A stretch of DNA of 12,622 nt from Bacillota bacterium (GTDB lineage: Bacteria > Bacillota > Clostridia > Acetivibrionales > DSM-1351). The position numbers and the translations under genes were made by a program. The stretch spans positions 1-12,622 of the forward strand of contig JAEWCZ010000018.1 in assembly GCA_023390335.1 (NCBI GenBank), written 5' to 3'. The notes beneath the pieces were generated by a model. That model was not told where the DNA came from. It saw nothing but the letters and a program-made list of their open reading frames with translations, and ran no database searches. Shown one piece after another: positions 6,979-12,622 of this stretch (the stretch's first letter is position 1; each line of letters starts with the position of its first letter).

Positions 6979-7191
6979 GTCCTATGTTATCACTCTTCCT
7001 ACGCATTTACAATAATTACAAGTCCAACAGCCAGCTCTCCATTTTCAGATTATCAGCCCACCTGTAATTTAACCAGTCTGCCTGTTATCAATTTCAGACA
7101 TCTCGTTACTGTTCACCTTACTATCACATCAAACCCATGAAGTAAGTTTATGGAACCGGACAATGACCAAGGGGTTTATTTCCAATCCCCA
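6979..7191. other. Intergenic stretch with gene-like fragments
   Basis: On the minus strand, short open pieces such as MSEIDNRQTG and, one frame over, LNYRWADNLKMESWLLDL follow each other at about 7110-7022 and are separated by stops. They read like a frameshifted remnant of a small gene but match no family I know. Otherwise no feature is visible up to the long palindrome. The GGGGTT...AATCCCC stretch (7171-7190) can form a small hairpin. Confidence 0.3.
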
Positions 7192-7423
7192 GATGATTTT
7201 GGCTTACCTTTCGTAATTTTCTATTGAGAAGTTCCCTAATGACACTGAAAGGGCGGCAGCTGTTCCTAGGTAAAATTATACCACTGTCTGAGCTCACAGC
7301 TCCACGCCGAAACAACCTTCCAGCGAGTTTGGTATAATTTCACCTGCCAGGAACAGCTGCCGGCATTTTAGTGGAATTCGGAACCCCGAACGAGAAAATT
7401 ACGAAAAGTAAGCCAAAATCATC
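7192..7423. repeat. 232-bp imperfect palindrome (MITE-like or structured element)
   Basis: The outer arms 7192-7222 and 7393-7423 are inverted copies identical at 30 of 31 bases. Inner arms (about 7231-7282 and 7328-7384) pair over most of their length and include GGCAGCTGTTCCT and AATTATACCA on both sides; about 45 bases in the centre form the loop. The 9-base sequence CCAATCCCC stands just outside both ends (7182-7190 and 7432-7440), though 1 and 8 bases away. There is no coding frame. Size, symmetry and flanking repeats suit a miniature inverted-repeat element; a structured RNA or a transfer/recombination site are alternatives. Confidence 0.65.
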
Positions 7424-7449
7424 GTCCGTTCCCAATCCCCCCTTCCCCA

Positions 7450-7665
7450 TTAGGCACTGTTTTCCACAACCATACAAAGGGAAACCTCCCTGATACCGTC
7501 GTATCCGTGTAAGTTGTCATAGATTTTTGTAAACGCAAAGAAACGGCGGCTCTGAAAATCAAAGCCGCCGTTTCTTTGGCACATGAAGATATGTCTGCTG
7601 TACGACGGCTTTTTTTCTTTTGCCGCTGTCCGGCAGACAGTAGAGTATTCAGTCTTACAGTTCAT
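7450..7665 (-). CDS. Hypothetical 71-aa ORF after the permease gene (doubtful)
   Basis: An ATG at 7663-7665 overlaps the 3' end of the permease gene by 11 bases in another frame and opens 71 codons, rich in Arg, Cys, Phe and Ser. A perfect 16-bp hairpin (7536-7578) lies inside the frame, coding for QRNGGFDFQSRRFF. This is easier to explain as the operon's terminator than as protein. No good ribosome-binding site precedes the ATG. It may be a small translationally coupled protein, but I would treat it as unproven. Confidence 0.25.
   Translation of the reverse strand: MNCKTEYSTVCRTAAKEKKPSYSRHIFMCQRNGGFDFQSRRFFAFTKIYDNLHGYDGIREVSLCMVVENSA
7536..7578 (-). terminator. Hairpin ending the ABC-transporter operon
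   Basis: A perfect 16-bp GC-rich stem (CAAAGAAACGGCGGCT and its complement) with an 11-base loop lies about 77 bp after the permease stop. On the minus strand the stem ends in CCGTTTCTTTG, so only a broken T run follows. It is very stable and correctly placed, so termination or 3' mRNA protection is likely. Confidence 0.6.
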
Positions 7666-9439
7666 TAATTACATCAGTTACCGCCATATTATGAATCCGT
7701 TTTGAAGGAGCATAGATTGCAGCGATAGACGTAATCGAAACAACCAAAAGCACAATAATGATATGCATAATAGGAATACTCCAAGTAGCGTAGTTAAAAT
7801 AAGCAGTAATAAGATTGTCGTATAGTAACTTGTTAATGAACAGACCAACTACAACTCCGACAATACAACCTGATATAGAATAGGTAAACGCTTCAGCGGC
7901 TATCATTTTGGTAATCTGATGTTCATTCATACCAACCGCGCGCATGACTCCATATTGCTTTATTTTTGCGGATACGCTCATAGAAATACTGTTCATAATA
8001 TTTAATACAGAAACCAAAGTTATAATTGTCAAAAATCCATATACAAAAAACGTAAATGCACTATATGTGTTCGTAGTCCGTTGGTCCCGTTTGTCAGTAA
8101 ACTTGTACTTTTCACCTACGACATTATGGATGGCTTCAACATTTTTGTCCGTCGCATCTTTTGTCGTCTGTATAAGAATAATTGAATAGTCGGTTACGCC
8201 GGTAAGGCGAGTAAAAGTTTTCCCAGAAGTAATGAGTGTTATTTTCCCATTTGGAGCACCGTTATCACTAAATGGGTTACATTTTAACAGCCCTGCGATT
8301 TCTACTTCCTTATTGCCTACTTGTATTTTATCGCCTATTGCTAAAGGATTATCCTTGTCCCAGATTGTAAGTACGTAATTACTGTCCCCATACACTTTTG
8401 AAATATCGCTGCCTTTTCTAAGTTGCTTATCTTTTGTAAGACAGTCCAAATCATAATCATCGTAGGAAATCATATCAATCGTGTTTGTTTGAGAATTTAC
8501 TTCTGCCGGAATATCAAAGCAGCTCCTTCGGCCAAAAACATGTTTTACACCTGACATACCTCTTATTTTATCAAGCAGTACACTGTCTATGGAATTTGAA
8601 CTGTTATTACTATCAATGTTGATATCAGGAGTATCCGAAAACTGGGGCATAATATAGCCGATAAACTCAATGAAGACTGAAAAGCTCAAAAACAGGATAA
8701 TGCTAAGAGCAAATGAGCTTGTCATAAGTATTAAATTTTTCTTTGCCGATACTGCATGATGAATACCGAGGGCAGTTTCAATTTTTGAAAAACAGATATT
8801 CAACGCATGGGTTGCATTTTTTGTGTTTTCCGAATTGCCCGATATTGCCGTTACAGGCGATACCTTTGCAGCTCGTTTTGCCGGAGACCTGGCGGCAATG
8901 AGTACTGTAACAACTCCCACAATTATTCCGCTGATAATGCCAGTTGGACTGACTCCCCAAAGTGGTATACCGGAGAACCCTTCACTGACAAGAAGCCGTA
9001 GCACAGCACATAATCCCCATGTGACTACAATCCCAAGTATCACACCTATTGGAACCGCAATTTTGCACCAATTAAGGGCTTCCAGTTTGACAAAACGGAT
9101 AATCTGTTGTTTGCTCATTCCAATGCAGCGCATCATTCCGAAAAACTTTGTCCTTTGGGCAACATTACTGTTTATACTGCTTGAAATCATCAGCACCCCT
9201 GCAATCATGATAAGCACAAACAGCACAGCTGCTGTAGAATATAGAGTTCGCATCGATCTTCCACTAAGGTCCTGCTGCTTATTCAGTAATCTTGATGTCT
9301 CCATTCTAACACCCATATCTGCCATACTAAAAACGGCAGTTACCAAAAATACGGCAAATATAATACACAGAAGCGTCTTGTGGTTCTGCCGTCTGTGTAC
9401 TTTTGCAGAAATCGGAATTAGGCTAAGATAGCTTTTCAT
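7655..9439 (-). CDS. ABC transporter permease, FtsX-like, two copies of the FtsX domain
   Basis: The 594-aa membrane protein is the transmembrane partner of the ATPase gene directly upstream. Membrane segments appear at about 22-42, 68-88, 125-150, 165-183 and 236-264, with three more in the last 130 residues. A large extracytoplasmic domain of about 200 residues lies between segments 5 and 6. The FtsX signature is duplicated: MMRCIGMSKQQI (102-113) and VMRAVGMNEHQI near the C-terminus. The first half has only a short loop (about 43-67) where many such proteins carry a full extracellular domain, so the protein is asymmetric. Such permeases act mechanically, in peptide-antibiotic removal, lipoprotein handling or signalling, rather than as classical importers. 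The ATG overlaps the ATPase TGA (ATGA) and follows GGGAGGTG. The linked sensor kinase suggests response to an antimicrobial peptide; the true substrate is unknown. Confidence 0.9.
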   Translation of the reverse strand: MKSYLSLIPISAKVHRRQNHKTLLCIIFAVFLVTAVFSMADMGVRMETSRLLNKQQDLSGRSMRTLYSTAAVLFVLIMIAGVLMISSSINSNVAQRTKFFGMMRCIGMSKQQIIRFVKLEALNWCKIAVPIGVILGIVVTWGLCAVLRLLVSEGFSGIPLWGVSPTGIISGIIVGVVTVLIAARSPAKRAAKVSPVTAISGNSENTKNATHALNICFSKIETALGIHHAVSAKKNLILMTSSFALSIILFLSFSVFIEFIGYIMPQFSDTPDINIDSNNSSNSIDSVLLDKIRGMSGVKHVFGRRSCFDIPAEVNSQTNTIDMISYDDYDLDCLTKDKQLRKGSDISKVYGDSNYVLTIWDKDNPLAIGDKIQVGNKEVEIAGLLKCNPFSDNGAPNGKITLITSGKTFTRLTGVTDYSIILIQTTKDATDKNVEAIHNVVGEKYKFTDKRDQRTTNTYSAFTFFVYGFLTIITLVSVLNIMNSISMSVSAKIKQYGVMRAVGMNEHQITKMIAAEAFTYSISGCIVGVVVGLFINKLLYDNLITAYFNYATWSIPIMHIIIVLLVVSITSIAAIYAPSKRIHNMAVTDVINEL

Positions 9440-10119
9440 TCACGGCACCTCCCTAAATCGGTCAGTATGCCATCGGACACTTGCAGTATCCGGTCTGCGG
9501 TCTGTGCGATACTTCGATTATGGGTAATCATAACAATGGTCTGCTGATACTTTCTTGCAGCTTCTTTTAGCAAAGTAATCACTTCACTGCTGTTTTGCGT
9601 GTCCAGATTACCTGTCGGCTCGTCAGCAAGAATAAGCGCCGGCCGCGTAATCAGCGCACGTCCGATTGCTACACGCTGTTGCTGTCCACCTGATAATTGA
9701 CTGGGTAAATGATGGCGGCGTTCTTTCAAATTAAGCACCGTAAGTAGTTCCTCAAGATACTTTTTATCGGGCTTTTGATAATCAAGCAATATGGGAAATA
9801 TGATGTTTTGCTCAACATTCAATTCTGGAATCAGATTAAAACTCTGAAAAATAAATCCAACATTTCTGCGCCGAAAAATTGTCAGGCTGCTATCTTTCAT
9901 GGAAAAAATATCTTTACCATCAATAAAAACCTTACCGGCAGTGGGCGTATCAAGCGCACCTGCCATATTTAGGAGCGTACTCTTGCCGGAACCGGATTCT
10001 CCTACAATTGCGACAAAGTCACCTTTCGGAACGGAAAAGCTAACGTCTTTTAATGCGTGTACAGCAGCTTCACCGCTGCCATAGATTTTTGAAATTGATT
10101 TAACTTCCAATAAATTCAT
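9436..10119 (-). CDS. ABC transporter ATP-binding protein (MacB/LolD/BceA-like)
   Basis: The 227-aa cytoplasmic ATPase has the usual length of the type VII (MacB/LolD/BceA-like) group. Walker A is GESGSGKST (40-48), the Q-loop glutamine is Q92 in IFQSFNLIP, the signature is LSGGQQQR (142-149), Walker B with catalytic glutamate is LILADE (162-167) followed by the D-loop GNLD, and the switch histidine is H200 in MITHN. All are intact. It hydrolyses ATP to drive the FtsX-type permease encoded next, with which it overlaps by 4 bases. The ATG follows AGAGGTG with about 8-base spacing. The 72-bp gap to the kinase gene upstream contains two similar 17-base sequences that may be a control site. Confidence 0.95.
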   Translation of the reverse strand: MNLLEVKSISKIYGSGEAAVHALKDVSFSVPKGDFVAIVGESGSGKSTLLNMAGALDTPTAGKVFIDGKDIFSMKDSSLTIFRRRNVGFIFQSFNLIPELNVEQNIIFPILLDYQKPDKKYLEELLTVLNLKERRHHLPSQLSGGQQQRVAIGRALITRPALILADEPTGNLDTQNSSEVITLLKEAARKYQQTIVMITHNRSIAQTADRILQVSDGILTDLGRCRE

Positions 10120-10156
10120 AGGTTATACACCTCTTTCTGTCTTGCTATTGAAAGGT

Positions 10157-10194
10157 TATCACGTAAATCCTACTGTTATATGACACTTACCCTA
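10157..10194 (-). promoter_or_regulatory. Imperfect direct repeats between kinase and ATPase genes
   Basis: The 17-base sequences at 10157-10173 and 10178-10194 share 11 bases, including TAT, AC and the terminal CCTAC. They are spaced 21 bp centre to centre, i.e. two helical turns, as is common for OmpR-type response-regulator sites. No convincing -35/-10 pair accompanies them, so this is a candidate only. Confidence 0.3.
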
Positions 10195-11229
10195 CAATTT
10201 TGTAGGAATTAAAAAATTGATTATAAATGTAGTGCCAAAACCTAATTCGCTGTCAACCTCAATTGTCCCGCTGTGTGCTTCAACAATTGCTTTTGCAAGC
10301 GGCAGCCCAAGTCCAATCCCTTGTATGTCTTTAGAAAAACGACTGCGATAAAATCTTTTGAAAATATGGTGTAAATCGTCTGGGTGAATACCGCTCCCGT
10401 TGTCTTTTATGATGACTTGAACTACAGACGCAAATTGTTTCCATTCAATATGAATTGCACTTCCTTTTTGCGTATGTTCAAAGGCGTTTTTAACAATATT
10501 ACTGATTGCTTCAATCAGCCAATTGCGGTCACACAATAAAGTAACATTTTCATCACCGGATAGAATTATCTTCTTTTCCTCTTGCTTGGCATGAAATGAA
10601 AAGTGTCTTTCTATACAGCCCATCATTTCAGATACATTTTCTTCGGCTTTCTCGATTACGATTGTTCCGGCGTCGAGTTTTGTAATTTTCAAGAGGTTTT
10701 GCACCAGTATTTCTATTCTGTCAAGTTCCTGCTCTGAAAGAACAGTAAACTCACTGATGGTCGGTAAATTCTTTGCTTCTTCTTGGACAATACCATTATA
10801 GACATTAAGGGCAGCAAGCGGAGTTTTTAACTGGTGAGAAATATCGGAAATGGTATCTTTCAAAAATTTCTTTGCTTTCCCTTCATTTTCAGCGTGGGCG
10901 TTCAAAATAGAAACTAAGGAATTTACTTCATGAAAAAGTCTGTATAGCTCGCCCTCATCATCACATTCAATACGTGCATTTTGATTTCCGGAAATATATC
11001 CTTTAATTTGTGTTACTGCATTTTCCATGATTGCATTTTGTTCCTTGAAATATCTATAACCTATTGCCAATATGGAGATACTCATGCACAAGGAACATAC
11101 CAATATACACAATGCTGAATTTTCAAATTTCAAACCTATAAAAGCAGTAGAAATCAAAGTAAATGCTACTATTAGCAGCACTACCAAACAAAAAAGTTTT
11201 TTGATTTTACTGTTTACCAGTATTTTCAT
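10192..11229 (-). CDS. Sensor histidine kinase with minimal extracytoplasmic loop
   Basis: The 345-aa kinase (counted from ATG 11227-11229) has two membrane segments at about 12-32 and 37-59 with only four or five residues between them, so the signal must be sensed within the membrane or through a partner such as the ABC permease. A HAMP-like linker spans about 60-115. The phosphoacceptor is H132 in SDISHQLKTPLAAL. The ATPase domain shows the N-box SNIVKNAFEH (243-252), DNGSGI (276-281), GIGLGLP (304-310) and FGTTF (331-335), all intact. I chose the ATG that overlaps the regulator's TGA as ATGA; a TTG at 11239-11241 would add four residues. It phosphorylates the response regulator encoded just upstream. 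The genes after it form an ABC transporter, the layout of peptide-antibiotic sensing modules. Confidence 0.93.
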   Translation of the reverse strand: MKILVNSKIKKLFCLVVLLIVAFTLISTAFIGLKFENSALCILVCSLCMSISILAIGYRYFKEQNAIMENAVTQIKGYISGNQNARIECDDEGELYRLFHEVNSLVSILNAHAENEGKAKKFLKDTISDISHQLKTPLAALNVYNGIVQEEAKNLPTISEFTVLSEQELDRIEILVQNLLKITKLDAGTIVIEKAEENVSEMMGCIERHFSFHAKQEEKKIILSGDENVTLLCDRNWLIEAISNIVKNAFEHTQKGSAIHIEWKQFASVVQVIIKDNGSGIHPDDLHHIFKRFYRSRFSKDIQGIGLGLPLAKAIVEAHSGTIEVDSELGFGTTFIINFLIPTKL

Positions 11230-11933
11230 CGTACACCCCAATCAACAGTATTCCATTTGTACCCCATACGCCGAACCGTCACTATTTTTTGAGGGTCGCC
11301 CGGATCGTCCTCGATTTTTGTACGCAGTCTGCGTATATATACGGTAAGTGTATTATTGTCTATATAGTTTTCATCGCAGTCCCATAGCTTGCTTAAAATC
11401 TGTTCTGCTGAAAGAACAATATCGGAATTTTCCATAAGCAGACGTAACAATTTATACTCACTTGCTGTTAAGTCAAGTTGTTCTCCATTTTTATATACCT
11501 CTCCTTTTAGCAGTTGTACTTTTATACCATTAGAATTTAATTCGGTATCAGCATGATTAAAGTTGTCACTTCTGCGAAGCAGCGCATTTATTCTTGATAG
11601 AAACACCGCCAGTTTGAACGGCTTTGTTATGTAATCGTCGCCGCCAATATCAAGTCCCATTATGATATCCGTTTCTTCATCAGCAGCGGTAAGAAAAATA
11701 ATCGGTATCTTTGATGTTTTACGAATTTTTTTGCATAAATCATAACCGGAGCCATCGGGAAGCGACACGTCTAAAATCACCAAATCATACTTCTCATTTG
11801 TCCATAGTGCTTTTGCTTCAAGACTTGTACGAGCAACATCTATTTCATATCCTTGCTTTTTGATAGCAAAAGATAAACCACTAATTAAACTCAAATCATC
11901 TTCAACAAAAAAAATATGTTTCAATTTTCTCAC
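11226..11933 (-). CDS. OmpR/PhoB-family response regulator
   Basis: The 235-aa regulator has an N-terminal receiver domain with acidic pocket E11-D12-D13, phosphoacceptor D55 in LVILDVSLPDGSG, T82 and K104 (TKPF). It has a C-terminal winged helix from about 135 (LTASEYKLLRLL ... NTLTVYIRRLRTKI ... VRRMGYKW). It should bind DNA as a dimer and switch on the operon. The start is uncertain: the longest frame begins at GTG 11931-11933, but its AAGGACG ribosome site abuts the codon. The TTG at 11922-11924 has 9-base spacing and would give MKHIFFVEDD, the usual family beginning. First gene of the four-gene operon. Confidence 0.93.
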   Translation of the reverse strand: MRKLKHIFFVEDDLSLISGLSFAIKKQGYEIDVARTSLEAKALWTNEKYDLVILDVSLPDGSGYDLCKKIRKTSKIPIIFLTAADEETDIIMGLDIGGDDYITKPFKLAVFLSRINALLRRSDNFNHADTELNSNGIKVQLLKGEVYKNGEQLDLTASEYKLLRLLMENSDIVLSAEQILSKLWDCDENYIDNNTLTVYIRRLRTKIEDDPGDPQKIVTVRRMGYKWNTVDWGVR

Positions 11934-11984
11934 CGTCCTTCATTTTTCTGCGTGTATGTCGTCTGTCAACGGGCTTCACCTTTC

Positions 11985-11994
11985 GTTTGCAAAC
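11985..11994 (-). promoter_or_regulatory. Palindrome just downstream of the operon start point
   Basis: GTTTGCAAAC is a perfect 10-base palindrome, extended by two further pairs on each side after one mismatch. It lies about 7-16 bases after the predicted transcription start, a position suited to a repressor. No regulator is assigned. Confidence 0.35.
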
Positions 11995-12007
11995 AAAATC
12001 ACCATAA

Positions 12008-12036
12008 ATTATATACGGACAACCGAATAATATCAA
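12008..12036 (-). promoter_or_regulatory. Promoter of the two-component/ABC operon
   Basis: On the minus strand, TTGATA (12031-12036), 17 bases, then TATAAT (12008-12013). The predicted start near 12001 leaves an untranslated leader of about 70 bases before the regulator gene. Confidence 0.7.
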
Positions 12037-12101
12037 TATGCAGACACAATAAATATGATTTATATAACCATTTCTATTGCTTCTATCTCCCATATAAACT
12101 T

Positions 12102-12116
12102 ATCACTTATAGTGAT
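12102..12116. promoter_or_regulatory. Small inverted repeat upstream of the operon promoter
   Basis: ATCACT-TAT-AGTGAT has perfect 6-base arms about 100 bp upstream of the predicted start point. It could be an activator or regulator site, but nothing beyond symmetry supports it. Confidence 0.2.
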
Positions 12117-12191
12117 CATCCTTTTGCTAAGCTGGCAAATGCAGATAATTGAGAAGAAATACTGGAGTTATATTATTTTTCCAACTAAAAC

Positions 12192-12230
12192 AAAGCCTGT
12201 AAGTCATGAAATCTCAGACTTACAGGCTTT
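12192..12230 (-). terminator. Terminator of the aminopeptidase gene
   Basis: A perfect 14-bp stem (AAAGCCTGTAAGTC and its complement) with an 11-base loop is followed on the minus strand by GCTTTGTTTTAG. It lies about 80 bp after the aminopeptidase stop codon and separates that gene from the regulator operon. Confidence 0.8.
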
Positions 12231-12311
12231 CTCCCTGAATCAGGCTATTATTACAAGTACCGCTCTTCGCATTACTTGAATCTTATCGTTTTAAATATAA
12301 ATTATTATATA

Positions 12312-12622
12312 TTATGAAAAGGCCTCATTCAGCTTTTCTGTTCCCGAAAGAATAAATTTGCCATCTTTAATGATTACTGTCTCTTTGCCGTTCTTTTCAA
12401 CTACCGTTATCTCAGCCAGTTCGTCATAAGGGATCGTGATATCCGTATGGCAGTTAAAATAAGCCTTTTCAATCTCGGTCTTTCGAAGGATGGATACTTC
12501 ATTATCCTTGGCTATAATCTTCTTGCCGTCCGGATTGAACAGCTCAAGCTCCTCACTCATCTTATAGCAGGTATCCCCTACTGCAAAGTGGGGTCCGGTC
12601 TTTTCCGCTATCAGGATGGGAA
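12312..12622 (-). CDS. M29-family aminopeptidase, C-terminal part (runs off the window)
   Basis: The frame is open from the window edge to the stop at 12312, giving about 102 codons with no need for the internal ATG at 12558-12560. The visible part contains PILIAEKTGPHFAVGDTCY, FNPDGKKIIAKDNE, and CHTDITIPYDEL, which I recall from the C-terminal end of leucyl aminopeptidases (M29-like) of Lachnospiraceae. GPHFAVGDTC and CHTD probably carry metal-ligand or active-site residues. These are cytoplasmic, metal-dependent enzymes that remove N-terminal residues from peptides. The gene ends with its own terminator, so it is not cotranscribed with the two-component operon downstream. Family call is from memory of the motifs; the start is outside the window. 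Confidence 0.8.
   Translation of the reverse strand, partial: PILIAEKTGPHFAVGDTCYKMSEELELFNPDGKKIIAKDNEVSILRKTEIEKAYFNCHTDITIPYDELAEITVVEKNGKETVIIKDGKFILSGTEKLNEAFS

Noticed and set aside
8823..9431. A 202-codon open frame on the plus strand
   Set aside because: It lies wholly opposite the permease gene, has no ribosome-binding site and its protein shows no domain-like pattern; it mirrors the codon use of the real gene.
11902..12093. A 63-codon minus-strand frame overlapping the regulator start
   Set aside because: It spans the operon promoter and enters the regulator gene in another frame, with no recognisable features.

Overview
The window reads as chromosomal DNA of a low-GC Firmicute, most likely a gut-type Clostridia/Lachnospiraceae member. 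The grounds are strong Shine-Dalgarno sites, A/T-rich intergenic DNA, a type I-C-like Cas3, an M29-type aminopeptidase end that resembles Lachnospiraceae proteins, and a two-component system plus FtsX-type ABC transporter of the kind common in these bacteria. All taxonomy is inferred from sequence character and recalled family resemblance; no database was searched.

Left part (1-3410). The window opens inside an IS256-like insertion sequence: the first 18 codons of its transposase and the terminal inverted repeat ending near 126. Two hairpin terminators follow. Next is a leftward BlaI/MecI-type repressor plus M56 (BlaR1-like) membrane protease pair, driven by a near-consensus promoter that contains one copy of a repeated operator-like motif, with a second copy 30 bp downstream. 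Diverging from it are a possible 16-codon leader peptide with a perfect Shine-Dalgarno sequence and a 298-aa secreted protein whose C-terminal half resembles an RlpA-like (double-psi barrel) domain.

CRISPR remnant (about 3409-6022). A full-length type I-C-like cas3 (735 aa, HD nuclease plus DExD/H helicase, all motifs intact) stands with no other cas gene in the window. Just past its 3' end, on the opposite strand, lies a single degenerate type I-C repeat. It keeps the GTCG start and an intact GCGTGGATTGAAAT 3' end but has lost the central palindrome. A promoter (TTGAAC-16-TATAAT) sits so that transcription should begin at the first base of the repeat. This is the most unusual feature: an orphan Cas3 beside a one-repeat, promoter-driven crRNA-like locus.

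Middle (6142-7650). A zinc-metallopeptidase-like gene (HEINH motif) appears to be interrupted by an in-frame TAA, so that an upstream 44-codon piece and the downstream 217-codon piece look like one broken gene. After about 120 bp of gene-like debris comes a 232-bp imperfect palindrome (outer arms 30/31 identical), MITE-like or a structured element, and then a perfect 16-bp hairpin.

Right part (7655-12622). A four-gene leftward operon (response regulator, histidine kinase with almost no extracytoplasmic loop, ABC ATPase, FtsX-type permease) has the layout of antimicrobial-peptide sensing and detoxification modules. It has ATGA overlaps between regulator and kinase and between ATPase and permease, and a TTGATA-17-TATAAT promoter. 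Upstream are the terminator and the C-terminal 102 codons of an M29-family aminopeptidase running off the window end.
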